Positions 31,140 to 41,709 of a stretch of 64,000 nt of DNA are shown here, one piece after another. Positions within the stretch are counted from its first letter, which is position 1; every line of letters begins with the position of its first letter. The stretch comes from Sphaerosporella brunnea (taxonomy: Eukaryota > Ascomycota > Pezizomycetes > Pezizales > Pyronemataceae): NCBI GenBank assembly GCA_008704415.1, contig VXIS01000055.1:124001-188000 (forward strand), read 5' to 3'. The position numbers and the translations under genes are program-made. Under the pieces are notes generated by a model that saw only the letters and a list, made by a program, of their open reading frames with translations, was not told the DNA's origin and searched no databases.

Positions 31140-31847
31140 GATTCAACACTTTGAACCCTTTGGTCTGTGGCTGTATTGTGTTTTTGGCCATCGGCTGCTC
31201 GGCCAGCCTGGCGGTCGCCAGGATGTTTGCTCGGCAGGATAGAACACATGTATTGTTCATGGCGGTACATACGCAGAATTCCCATTCGATTTACATCCAG
31301 ACAGATAGTTGCTCACGATATCCTTGTCCGACCTCCACCGAGGCAACATTCTTTCCCAGCATGGAAGCCTGGGCATGGCGCTCAAGTCCGCAAGTATGTC
31401 GGAGAGACTAAGAATGCGGCCCATAGACACCATTTATCCGGACCTGGAGAGGACTCAGCATGTCCCCCAGTCCCTGGTTTCCGATCCACCCCTTTACAAC
31501 CTGGGGACTCTTTGCTTCGGTGCTCCCGCTAGCAAGATAATGTATGTGAGCCTTTCCTGCACTACGAGTTCGTGGAACAAGCTGATGACGTCGAGTAGTG
31601 GTTTCAGCGTAGCCTTCCATTCCACTAGCTCCGAAAACGATGTCCATTATACTGTTGGCACGCCCCTGCCATTTGCCGCACCGAGGTACAACTACAAGAT
31701 GCCTCCGCTCCATTTTCACCTCCCACTACAGGTGGCTCTCCATACCCCGCGATCGCGACGCACTGCTGTCGCTGACGCAGGGCTACGGGAAGCTCCGGCG
31801 TGGTGGAGGCAGTGGAGACTCACTACAGCGAGGACTGTGTGTGTGTG
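31140..31847. other. Spacer with possible decayed frame
   Basis: A plus-strand frame from 31309 reads DLHRGNIL early on, which recalls a kinase catalytic loop, but nothing after it fits a kinase. I do not call a gene. The rest is unassigned. Confidence 0.35.
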
Positions 31848-31985
31848 TAATCGAGTTTATTGTCCGCATGCAACCTTGATAGAGTATGGCAGACCCCACC
31901 CAAATCCTGTCCGCCTCCTTATTGATGCATTCTCATGGGTCGATTGCAGCAACCCGCTTCCCCGCCCCTCCGTCTGAAGCTGAAA
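31848..31985 (-). repeat. LINE (family B) 3' tail, second relic in this region
   Basis: GTGTAATCGAGTTTATTGTC, CCTTATTGATGCATTCTCAT and GGGTCGATTGCAGCAACCC follow the same order as in the 59.5-kb LINE 3' UTR. It is followed by an A-rich stretch. No coding part. Confidence 0.65.
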
Positions 31986-32237
31986 AAAACAAAAACAAAG
32001 ACAAAAACGAGCGCAATGAACCCCCTTGTTCACCCCTCCATGTGAGAAGCCTGCTGCTTCTCCCTACCCTTCCCATTCTCCTGCTTTGTCCCCACCCTCC
32101 TTGGGGTCTCTTGGGCTTACATGCCTTGTACGGCTTAGTGTAAGCCGTGCCCCCGCCTATGTAGACGTTGACACACATACCCCCGCCCCGGGCCACTTGA
32201 GCCCAGGACGGGACGCTGCCCTTAGTTGTCTTTTTAG
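31986..32237. other. Short spacer
   Basis: Non-coding DNA between the LINE-tail relic and the minus-strand open frame at 32238. No motif is seen. Confidence 0.35.
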
Positions 32238-32850
32238 TTAAACGGCGTCCGACGTCGATCGCACCGGAAAGGGTGCGACATTCGGCCCTGCACGCTTCCA
32301 GTGCATGAGGGAGCAGGGAGGGGAGATTTCCCGCGCGTGCTTCGTCGGTTGCTGAACCGGGCTGGGTGGCCCGGAGCGCCTACATTTAAGCCTTGTCGTG
32401 TATTTTGGTGCTGACGGCGTCACCGCCGTGGAGGGCGGGGGCGGCAGAAGGGGCGGCGTCTGGGAGGCCGCATGCGAAGTCGTCGTTCTCCGGGGTTTTG
32501 TAAATCCCTCGAGCTGGGCCAAAAATTCTCCGTTCCAAGCAAAGGGCTTGCTGACCGCTGCCTTCAGCTCCTCCATTACCATCGTGGCGAGACTGGCCAC
32601 ACTGGTAGCGTAATATTCTTTCAGGGCGGTAAAGTACAGCGAGGACTGGGATATGAAGCCCGAACGGGAAGGCGAGGTCCCAGTCTTAAAAACGATATAG
32701 ACCTGAGGGTGTGCACTTACCGAATGGGAATGAAGGCGTGTGGGCTCATGCTGGAAATCTTTAGGTTGAATCTGAAGGAGAGGATGGAGGCTAAAGAGGT
32801 TTTGCGAAACTTGCCGGTGGGAGGATGTGGTACGCCTCTGTAATAGGATA
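32238..32850 (-). CDS. Possible two-exon gene fragment, unknown product
   Basis: A minus-strand frame is interrupted by a convincing intron (GTAAGT donor near 32724, TATCCCAG acceptor near 32651) that joins HEPTRLHSHS in phase to SSLYFTALKEYYATSVASLA. The second exon continues MVMEELKAAVSKPFAWNGEF and ends in a Pro/Thr-rich tail at 32238. No ATG opens the first exon; TATCCTATTACAG just before it looks like another acceptor, so further exons would lie upstream, but I could not find them. The family is not recognised. It may be a real gene, an ORF1-like retroelement protein or a dead piece. Confidence 0.25.
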
Positions 32851-32861
32851 CAAAAACCCAC

Positions 32862-33489
32862 GCCTTGAGCTTCTTTTTAGACGTCCTAGCATTGATATGG
32901 TTATTGGTCTTACTTTCTTTCCTTTTTGTGTTTTTCCAAATGCTTGCACAAGCTCCACTGAATAGAGTATGGACCTAGCACGACCGATTGATTCCCTGTG
33001 AAGATTGACAACTCCTTCGGAGGGTGCTCCACCTATGCTTCATCTTTCAGCCAACAAACAGGGGGGAAACCGAGTGAGAGATGGATGCATGCGCTCTGCG
33101 GCACCATTTGCATAACCTCGCCCTCCCTATCACAACCCCCAACATGTCGGTTTCTTCTCCTCTTCCTTATGATTGCAGTATTCCTCAGCTCCACAAACCA
33201 CAATGCCGCCCAGGCAAGAGACGGTGTGTCGGTCAATGTTCCTAATAGTCGGCCCAAAAAGCCGGAGCGGTTGGCTGGCTACACAAGGTGAACTGTCGGG
33301 CTGGCTGGCTACTGACAAAACTAGTGCCAGCCCGATCCCATGCGTCGAGACTGTGAAATCCAAGACCGCCCGGCTTCGTGTGCAACGTCCGGACCGCCGC
33401 AGCCCACAAAAGTACATAAGGTCAGCTCCTGATCTCCTTCCTCTTCATCCTTTAAACGACCATCACGACCAACCGAAACCACCGACACA
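32862..33489. other. Spacer upstream of the small 33.5-kb gene
   Basis: No gene is supported. GGCTGGCTAC occurs twice at 33271-33311. The right end is the presumed promoter of the next gene. Confidence 0.4.
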
Positions 33490-33956
33490 ATGTTCCCTTT
33501 GCTCAGAATCGCTCTGGACGCCATGAGCCTTGAGGTCAGGCACCTTGTAAGTTCACAGCTTTCCTTTTTCCAGTTTGAGCATTGAGAAGAAGAAAGGCCA
33601 AGCGCCAAGCCGCTCGTGCCTTCGACTATCTATATCACTGTTTTCAAACTCGCTAATCTTTCCCTAGGCTCGTCGCGGGGAGGCGATGATCCAGTACGCC
33701 GAGCAGAAGGCCCGGGATCTCGTGGCCACCATGAGCGCTCCCTTCAACAAGAAGCCCACCGAGGCCGCCACCGTAAGTTTTTGCACATTTACCTGCCGGT
33801 TTCAAACTGGCTAATATTTCCCTAGCCCCGTTGGCCAAGTACCTCGAGAAGGCCGTGAGTTACCCTTACCGTCTCTATCTCTACAGTACTAGTTAATATC
33901 CTTCATAGCTCCGGGTCCTTCCCACCACCTCCACTAAGGAGAACGAGAAGAAGTAA
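33490..33956 (+). pseudogene. Small four-exon gene with an apparent 1-nt frameshift
   Basis: Exons by splice signals: 33490-33546 (MFPLLRIALDAMSLEVRHL), 33668-33772 (ARRGEAMIQYAEQKARDLVA and on to TEAAT), 33826-33854 (intended frame PLAKYLEKA) and 33909-33956 (LRVLPTTSTKENEKK, stop). Donors are GTAAGT, GTAAGT and GTGAGT, and the acceptors end TAG. Exons 1-2 and 3-4 each join in phase, but exon 2 to exon 3 is out of phase by one base: the third exon starts CCCCG where five C would restore it. This could be a real deletion, a base-calling error in the C run, or a wrong splice choice. The product would be about 80 residues, helical and charged; I do not recognise it. A fragment of a second copy lies at 24970-25070. 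Confidence 0.5.
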
Positions 33957-35880
33957 GGGAAAAAAGGGATAAGCCCCCACTCGCAACTAGCCTAACCCCT
34001 ATTTTCTTTTAATTTGCTTTGTATCTTATTCACCAGCTTGTACATTGTAAATTGTATGGCAGTTCAAGCAAAAGCTCAAGCTTTTAAGGCTCGGTTCGGC
34101 TTGACAAGCATATGTTCCGACAATTTGAGGTGGCTCAAGACTTTCTTATGCCTTGGCGCGGTTCGGCTTGTGTCCATCACTACCAGCCACCAACTATTTC
34201 CGGGGGGGTAAATCTGAGAACAGCAAATGAATCAGCATCCTTTGAAGTCTTAGATCTGAGAGTTCCAGCTGATTGCAGATTTTCCCTGCTGAGGGGTCAA
34301 ACTGGGTGCCAATAACTTGCATCAGCCCGCATGTTTGTCAAAAGGTTAAACGGACCAGTAAATGAGGAGGCAGCATTGAAGAATCCTTTTGATTGGCCTC
34401 ACGGTGACAATCAAACTAGTGACGGCTGTTGCGACAGGTGTGTCACTGATTCTCCACTACATTGAAGCCGCTGCAGCGTCTTCCAAAAATGTGGCACACT
34501 GATCTACCCGAAAGCAAAAGGTCAAACGTATGTACTCTTCCGCATACCAGTGTTGAAGCCTGAAATTTGATTCTTGCTGTTACCAGAGCAGTGTGGTTTG
34601 TTGATCTTGCATATATCTTTACCATGCAGAGCAATCAGAATTTGCCTCACATATTGTCGTGTAATAGAAGCCGCAATGAAACCCGCTGTTTTACAAAGGT
34701 GAGGGCATTTAACAAACTCACTTTGTGACGAATGCATTGCGACAGGGGCCAGGGTATTGAGAAACATACCATTACAGGTTTCACGAAACAAATATCTTCG
34801 AAATACCAAGCAGCATGCATACTGGCGTGAAGAGGTCCTTTTACTGCCAACCCTTTCTGTACGTACAAGAAAACACAAGGCTGCGATCAGATCTGAGTGT
34901 GGAGGGATGGAGGCGGCTAGGTAGAGAGAGTGACAGGCGATGCATGTAATTATCTATAGCTAGGCCGCCTCCGTTCCCCCACGCCCATGGAGATTGTTAA
35001 ACCATCGTAGTATGTTATGGGAATTGGTGATTACTGCACACTTAAGTGTCCACGCCTAAAAGACCTTCATGCAATCTTGACCAGCTTCTATTATAGGACG
35101 CTGGATTTCATAGGGAAAGTGAATTCTAACTGTGTGCTTGCTCATGCCTACCAACTAACAGGGGAGGGTGGAGTTGACAGCAAAGCCTTTTGTCAGCAAG
35201 AAGTGCACCTTGTCATCCGCTGTGTTTCTGCCAGTGCGAGAGCATTCTGCGTTGGCACTCATGGCTTGTGATGGTTGGCAAATAGAAGCATAAAACAGCA
35301 AACTTGCAAGCCTCTATCCTGGGTATCAAAAGAGCCATTCTAGGCGCCTGAAGATAGCACTTTTTTAAGGTTTGCAGTCTTAGTAAAGAAAAAGATTAAT
35401 GACGGAGGGGATCCTCACTCGTTAAACCAGACAGCTGTGGTCATGGACCCATTTCACCCTACGCATATCCCTCACTTTGGCCATCACACACATAAAACCA
35501 TCGATATGATATCACTCCATAAGGACTACATCTTCTTGGTATCAGGAATCTGACATGGCTGACATGCAGTAAAGTACATATTCCAATCAAGCTTCACCTG
35601 GAGATTTGTCTCCACTTAAACGTTTCGGAAAAGACCAGCCTTGAACAAACTTGTTCATACTTCCACGGACTACTCGGTGCCCAGATTTACCACCAACCAG
35701 ACGCTTACCCTCTAGGCAGGGTCCTTCATGGTCGCTACTTCTTTGCCTTGAGGCCGAACAGGTAGACCTGAACATGTCTTTACCTCCACCAACTTCGATC
35801 TCCTGCCAGATTCCTCACTGGCACTGGTACCGGTCTGCAGCCTCTCAAATATATGGGTGGCGACTCGAGTTCAAGTTGCT
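33957..35880. other. 1.9-kb stretch without a supported gene
   Basis: At 34161-34182 the sequence CGGCTTGTGTCCATCACTA is an intact-looking right end of the hAT family seen at 17.5 kb; no matching left end was found. Everything else consists of short frames without motif. Confidence 0.45.
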
Positions 35881-36096
35881 ATGGAAAAAGTCCGGCGGCG
35901 CACACTGACCAAATATGCAACAGCAGGGTTGGTTGTTTTGCAGTGTTGCACCCCCATTCTCGTTGCCCTTGAACTACACTATATTGCGGCGGACGCCAAC
36001 TTCGATGCATGGAAGCTTCTGGTGCAAGAGCCTGCGGGATGTACTATACTCCTTGGCATCGTTATTGCAACTTCTCTTACTTACAAAGCGACGTAA
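35881..36096 (+). CDS. Possible small two-helix membrane protein
   Basis: From the ATG at 35881 a frame of 71 residues starts MEKVRRRTLTKYATAGLVVL and has two hydrophobic stretches (about residues 14-33 and 53-68). No family is recognised, the start context is ordinary and no introns are evident. It could be chance. Confidence 0.2.
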   Translation: MEKVRRRTLTKYATAGLVVLQCCTPILVALELHYIAADANFDAWKLLVQEPAGCTILLGIVIATSLTYKAT

Positions 36097-36356
36097 TCTC
36101 GAGCTGTGAGGTTGACACAAAAAATTCCCCAGCGAAACAAGACGTGTTTGGGTCAGACGTGACCACCGACGAATCACAACACAACGCATCGAAATCCAAT
36201 CACGCTCAGCTGACACGCTTGCGCAACGTTCCTACCAATGATAATAAGGGAAATCGGTATAGAGCAAATTACAACACAAAAGAAACAACACCCCAAAAAG
36301 CCTCCTTCACCAGCATCTAACATCCCCCCCCCCCTCGACTGCCCTCAAGTACGACG

Positions 36357-36706
36357 CTATCGGTAGTACATCTCCAACAAGCTTCCATTGCGGATCTCGT
36401 AGTCCGCGAGCGTGATGTGGTCTTTAAACTCTGAATACCACTTTCTGAGGACGATCTATCGTCATAATTAGCAAGAGCAGAGAAGAGAGGAGGCAGAGAA
36501 AGAGTAGGTACCTTATCAGCCGTCGTCCCGATCTGTGCCGCAACCAGGCTCTTGAAGTCTCCAATCGTGTCGTCGGGCTCGCATTGCATACGGATTTTCC
36601 GGCCAAGGCGGTCGTTGCTGTTTATGCGCGGGACACCAAAAGTTAGAGTGACTTCTTACTCCCACGACCGGGCGCAAAAAGTTACTTACCAGATTACTTC
36701 GATCAT
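36357..36706 (-). CDS. HUB1: Ubiquitin-like splicing modifier HUB1 / UBL5
   Basis: Three exons on the minus strand: 36706-36690, 36617-36512 and 36455-36357, giving exactly 73 residues, the length of HUB1 in yeast and UBL5 in animals. The protein reads [60 protein letters not shown] and ends LLEMYYR; the double Tyr near the C-terminus replaces the Gly-Gly of ubiquitin and is typical of the family. HUB1 binds HIND motifs in the splicing factors Snu66/Prp38 non-covalently and affects weak 5' splice-site use. A 17-nt first exon is usual for this gene in fungi (from memory). A LINE has landed 242 bp upstream of the start codon. Confidence 0.95.
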
Positions 36707-36961
36707 GGAGTTCTGAGTTTTGAACAACGAAAGTTTTGGCTGGTGGTTTGATATTGTTTGCCGTGAAAGTTTGATGTTTTTGTGCTTTGGTGATGAGGAG
36801 TTGTGGGTTTTGGCGTGTTTTATATTTTTTTCCGGAGGTGGCGGAGCTGCTGGCTGTGGTGCGACGTAGGCATGGGTGATCTGCGAGTGTGTTGTTTTTC
36901 TTTTTGAGTCACACCGAATGAGCCGTTGCGTGAACTGCAGAAATTTTTTGGTGGAAGTAGT

Positions 36962-37658
36962 TTGTTTGTTTGTTTGTTTAAATCATACATCGTACACAAG
37001 GACATTAGCCCAAGTGCCTCCTATCTTGCGAATCGGAGTGAGGCCAAAGGCCTATGACGGACAAAGGAAACCTGGTATCCTGTCCCCACGGTTTTACCCG
37101 TCTGTTGGGGCTCCCCATACAAAGGAAATTCATGAAAAGCAAACCACACCATTAAACTCGCCCTAAATCATTGGTGTCAGCCCTTTAATAGGGACTTAAC
37201 CCGTACGTCTGCCAATTTCAGTTTCGTTGAGGAATTTCAGCACAACCGCCGTCATCCTGTCGTCACAAAAAATATCCCTCACTCTCTTTTGTCTGCGCCG
37301 TCCCCATATCCTCTCCACCCCTCTAAAGAAGTCTTTGCGCTGTTCCTTCCACCTTCTGCAGTGCAGCATAAGGTGGCTTCTCGTTTGTGGAGTGTCGTCA
37401 TTGCACCAATCGCATCGATTAGAGTCTCGTCGTTTTCGCTTGAGTAGGTAGTCGTTGGTTACCGCATGACCGGACATCAGTTGGTAGTATACTTGGGCCC
37501 TCTGTTTGGGAATCTTGGCAGTGTCTTTGCGGACTTTCCACTGTATTCTGCCTCTGACTGTCCTTGGCTTATATCGGTGGTCATTCTCAAGCTTGTCAGC
37601 GATCCATCTCTGCTGAGTGTCTGACTCGACGTCGGTGGCCATTCGGTTGACGTGCGCG
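36962..37658 (-). mobile_element. 5'-truncated LINE (family A), 697 bp, 14-bp TSD
   Basis: Exact TTGGTGGAAGTAGT at 36948-36961 and 37659-37672. On the minus strand the insert ends with TTTG repeats at left (complement of the tail), a 3' UTR shared with the 13.3-kb copy (ATCATACATCGTACACAAGG), and coding sequence with stop at 37196. The coding part (to about 37655) gives YYQLMSGHAVTNDYLLKRKR, RCDWCNDDTPQTRSHLMLHC and a C-terminal ETEIGRRTG: the CCHC-like knuckle behind RNase H. No frame break is seen, so the copy looks recent. Confidence 0.92.
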
Positions 37659-37672
37659 TTGGTGGAAGTAGT

Positions 37673-38416
37673 ACAAAGGCCGTGATTGCGCGGGCGGGAG
37701 GCGGCGAGTGATAGCACGTGCCCGCGCACCTACTTACTCAGCTTGCTCATCCCTTTGCGGAAATCCTTGTCCAAAGATTGCCTAACCACTCGCCGCCACT
37801 TGTTAGCTTTGAGTTTTCACGCAGATCGTAGCTCGTGACTAGTTTACTGTCTGCTAGCAGCGCAGATCAATCAAATTAATACTGCAAATAAATATCTAAG
37901 TTTTGGCAGCCCCCGATTATCGATGCGTCAATGCTATTATCGATGCGTCAATGTACATTCCTCCATCCGGCCATCAGTTCTACCTAACAAACACCCTGTT
38001 CGTTATGTCTGGAATCATAAAGCGAGTGAGAACTTGTGAGCGCCCGGCGCGCTTCCCAAAACGAAGTATTCGTCACTCCGCAGATCGGTAGCTAGACGGA
38101 GCACGTATCAATCCGTGTCTCTTCTCTAAAAAAAAAAAAGAAAACGTTGCAATTGGTTTTTATTTTTATTTTTTTAAGTAGGGCGTTGCGTCAGATCCGA
38201 GGTGAAACCGCAGGGGCCAGAAAAGCAATTCTCCGTGTGGATAGCTGTGCCCTTTTTATGCGCCCGACTCCTGACACGAGACGCTCGGGTGGCGGAATGG
38301 AATTAGAATCAACTGTCTTAAAGTGCAGGCCGGAAAAGCAGGGGTCGATAAGTATGATATACCATTATTGGTTACGCTGTCTCTATTTACCATACATTTC
38401 AATACCGCAGAGATTC
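37673..38416. repeat. Spacer with a short tandem duplication
   Basis: At 37917-37952 an 18-bp unit ATTATCGATGCGTCAATG is repeated twice. At 37700-37735 GAGTGATAGCACGTGCCCGC resembles the tail of the SINE-bearing repeat. No gene is supported. Confidence 0.45.
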
Positions 38417-38510
38417 GGTACTAAGGCAATGTGGCAAAGTCACTGCGCTCTGCGGAGAAGTCACTCAGCCTCATGGCAAAGTCACTTAGCCACATTGCCT
38501 TCGTGGTACC
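38417..38510. repeat. Small inverted-repeat element, about 94 bp
   Basis: The left end GGTACTAAGGCAATGTGGCA and the right end GTGGCTAAGTGACTTT (minus strand, after GGTACCACGAAGGCAAT) pair over some 30 bp with one 3-base loop. Inside, AAGTCACT occurs three times. Likely a tiny MITE or hairpin relic. Confidence 0.5.
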
Positions 38511-38718
38511 TTTCCGCTGAAACATATAGAGATACCGGGTGACGGCTCATGAGTCGCGCTTTTTTTTGACTTTCTTCGACGTCGTTCCGTCCACCGCTCC
38601 GACTGGCACCCCGCCTGGTCTTTACACCGAACCCAGGGCCATCCCCAAAGACTCATCTTCGAGTTCTATCAATTCCTCCTCAATTTCTAGCCACTGTTCT
38701 TCAACCTGGTCCCAACTA

Positions 38719-38984
38719 CCGCATAAACTCAGAAGCAAGAGCCTCGACGGCGCGAAAAGAGCAGTAAGAAAAGGAGTGAGGTGGTGGTGGAATGTACTAC
38801 CTGATTCGCAGATTTTATGAAGTGGTCAACCGGGCAGCCGAGATCTCAAAACGCGCGACCGTGACCGGCAACGGCGCCGCAACAACTCGGGCAGTAAAAT
38901 TTCACGAATTTCACCCCCACACCTCACGCCTTTTCCTACTACTCTTTTCGCGCCGTCGAGGCTCTTGCTTCTGAGTTTATGCGG
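38719..38984. mobile_element. MITE of 266 bp with about 65-bp inverted ends, TA target
   Basis: Left end CCGCATAAACTCAGAAGCAA and right end TTGCTTCTGAGTTTATGCGG are exact inverted copies; pairing continues through GAGCCTCGACGGCGCGAAAA and AGGAGTGAGGTG with few gaps. TA flanks both ends (38717-38718 and 38985-38986). Non-coding. A diverged single end of the same family is at 63427-63505. Confidence 0.85.
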
Positions 38985-39008
38985 TACGTGGCTGCCTAAA
39001 GGAACGAT

Positions 39009-39362
39009 TTAGAATGCGCCTACTAGTATATGGATGTAGGATAACTTGCCTGCGCGCTCCGCTGTGAGGCGATTCCGCTTTTTTTCGTGGATCAAGTTCC
39101 TAGTAGAAAATGACCGCTCCGAGGGTACAGAGTTTGAGAGTGTGTGAAGGAGCTTGAGGGCAAGCTCAGCAAGGTCCGGTGCAAAGGGTGTCATTTCTTC
39201 CCAGAAATCAACAGCATTATTTGCCAGTGAGTGCCCAGATATGGCTTTGGTGACGGAAAGGGTCCTGACGGCTCCTGTATTTGGCAAACCGGCTACGTGC
39301 TGGCATTGGGTTTGCGCAGTGCTTCCTGATGAAAAGGCACACTTTGTCTTTTTCGGGCACAA
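39009..39362 (-). pseudogene. hAT transposase C-terminal (dimerisation) relic
   Basis: The minus-strand frame contains DFWEEMTPFAPDLAELALKL followed by LHTLSNSVPSERSFSTRNLI and HEKKRNRLTAERAGKLSYIH, the dimerisation region of hAT transposases. This lineage differs from the 17.5-kb family (SNSVPSERSFS against PGSSVPSEQLF). Upstream coding is shifted into another frame near 39217-39408 and then lost, so the gene is dead. Confidence 0.8.
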
Positions 39363-39409
39363 CAGTGACAGGGTCTAGACCGCGAGCAACGATGTGGAGG
39401 TCGTCCAAC

Positions 39410-40040
39410 TGCTTAGGTACCGGCCTTACCTTTGCACCTTGCTGCGCATGACGTGTTTCAAAGTTGACCTAAATTTCAGGGTACCGGTCCGGGTGGCGAG
39501 GCATGTTGTTAATTTGAATGGGTTCAAGCTGTGGTAGGCAGTCGGAATTCGAAGAGGGCCGCTTTGTATCCAGGAATTGCTCTATTCCACTTGCTCTTGG
39601 GTGCCGAGCTCTATCTCTTGGACTCTACCGTATTATTGGGCTACCGTCTCCTTCGCTTCTTGCTACTAAGATGTTTATAGCTACGAACGATCTTGAGGAG
39701 CTTCGGGACTGCACGTTGCAGTTAATTTCCGGAATGGATGGGGCCATGACCACCAACAGGAGGACAGTGAGACGGACGAGTCAAATTAGGAGGAATAGTT
39801 GCTTTTAAAATGTACTTCGTGCGGCCAAAATTCACAGTAATTCTAGAGCATGCTCTTCACTATGCTCTCGTGCGATAGATGAGCGCTCAATTCATCTGGA
39901 TGGTGATAACTTTTGTTGTGGTGGTCTGAATGGGGTGCGCCGGGTGCGTTTTAGGCTCTAACTCGATGGCCGGAGTTACCCAACAGCGTTTCCTGCCTTC
40001 ACTCGACCGTGTCTTCCAATCACCACCAAACGCCGACACC
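39410..40040. other. Spacer upstream of the deaminase gene
   Basis: No gene is supported. In-frame ATGs at 39930 and 39966 could extend the deaminase N-terminus. An 80-residue frame at 39518-39808 has no motif. Confidence 0.4.
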
Positions 40041-41637
40041 ATGACTGCCGGATCGACGACTGCTGTCCCCGCTGCCAGCAGTGCAGATGCCGTCCACGCA
40101 CTTCTTGCTGCCGGAAGTATAGCCGACGTCTCGCTGATTTCGGCCGAACACGACCTCCACACGACGTTGTTGCCGCAGCCGGTTGATTCTCCCGGGATCG
40201 ACAAGAGAGCAGCTCGGCTTCTTGATGCGCTAGCTGCTATCCTAGTCAGCCGCGCGCAGCACGAAGTGATAGCTATTGGTGCCCAGGTCCAACACAGCAA
40301 CGACTTGAGCGATCATTCAGGAAAGTTGCAGCTTGTTCTGGCAGCGAATGCTGCTCTACCGCAAACCATTCAAGCGTATCTTGAAGAGGTATGGAAATGC
40401 ATGCAGCTCTTGGCCGAACATCGCCAGCAGCTACGACTTCCGGAGGCCAAGGATCAGGTCAGCGCATTTCACCACCGCCAGACGACAGAGATACTGAATG
40501 TCGACAGCAGCGTGCACGGATGGCTGAACTTATTTACCGGCACAATTTCCCGAAGTTCCTTCGCCGCGTTCGCAAGCGTGAGGCAGCCGCACTTCGTTTT
40601 CTCGAGGCCATGCAAAATCATATCACAAAAGAAGATGCCTTGCAGTACGATTCAACAGCCGCCGTATTGTCAATGTTGATCCACTACTCTGAACTCATTG
40701 ACCTTCTTTCCGCTCATCAAGTCGGTGGCAAAAATGAAGTCTCAGTCGACGTCGTATCGGATCCGAATTTTCTACCCACTATGGATGGTTTGTGGTTGGC
40801 TTTCCGGAACCTTCGTTCAATGGGAGAACATTCCTTTCATCTCTGGAGTTTGAGGCTTCCCGGTCAGTCACCTCCTCCTTTCAACGCTTCTTGGTATATT
40901 GGCTGACATCTCACATAGACCACTCCACGGTCGAGCTGTGGCGATTTTTCAACAAAGTTACTCTCATTCACGGCTCTATTGCGGAACTAGAATCAGCGGC
41001 CCGCTCGACCCGGCTATATCGATTGTTTCGGAAGAAGCTTTTTGTTGAAATTGTTGACTATCCGCGGAAGAGAGTCACTCTCCCAACTTCCCAAGATGCT
41101 TGGGCCACGTTGATCGATACGGCATTGAACAGCGCACAACCACTGAAACCGATTCAGCCTAGAGTGATCCAAAGCACGGCCGCAGCCTTGTCAACCCGTT
41201 TCTCGGATAAATCAGTTTCGTGCGAGATACATTGCGAATGTAAGATTCTGCAGCATTTCACCACCACGGCTTACAAAATTAAACCCATCAATTACATCGG
41301 GGTGTCCAAACTCTCGTGTACTGGCTGCACCGCTGTTTTCGACTCCTACAACAAACTTCAGAACTCTCAGGGCCATAGGTTCTATACCCGCGGAGCGCAC
41401 GGCAAGTGGTACTTTCCTTGGTTCCTTCCCAAGGTTGGTGGTGGCGTAAAACAGATAGATTTCACAAACCGCGTGTACAGGAAGCTGGCCGGACAATACG
41501 CTCAATGCTTGAAGACTGTAGCGCTCAGCCACAGTAGTGCCTTGTCCGAAGGCTCCCAAGAAGTTTCGGGTACGCCGGAAGACTTCATGTACCACAAAGC
41601 TAAGATCGTGGGATTTTTTGATAAGATTAAGGCTTGA
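40041..41637 (+). CDS. OTT_1508-type nucleic-acid/nucleotide deaminase
   Basis: Exons 40041-40457, 40508-40862 and 40919-41637; 496 residues, introns 50 and 56 bp, all phases fit. I start at 40041 because of the CACCATGAC context; in-frame ATGs at 39966 and 39930 are possible. The first 250 residues are helical and unlike anything I know. The C-terminal third carries the zinc-deaminase signature: SCEIHCECKILQHF (His362, Glu364) and SKLSCTGC (Cys391, Cys394), with NYIGVSKLSC, FYTRGAHGKWYFPW around it, the pattern of the fungal OTT_1508-like deaminase family. All residues for zinc binding and proton transfer are present. The family is expanded in many fungi and has been proposed, from comparative genomics, to edit or attack nucleic acids in conflicts; no substrate is shown here. 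Confidence 0.85.
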
Positions 41638-41709
41638 ACAAGACGTATAAACGCGCACTTTTCAATAACGTGCGGGATAGGATGTTATGACTAAGCGGAG
41701 GGTCTATAT

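Noticed and set aside
31309..31977. Kinase-like gene suggested by DLHRGNIL
   Set aside because: A single eight-residue resemblance; no DFG or other kinase motif follows, and the frame ends in a LINE tail.
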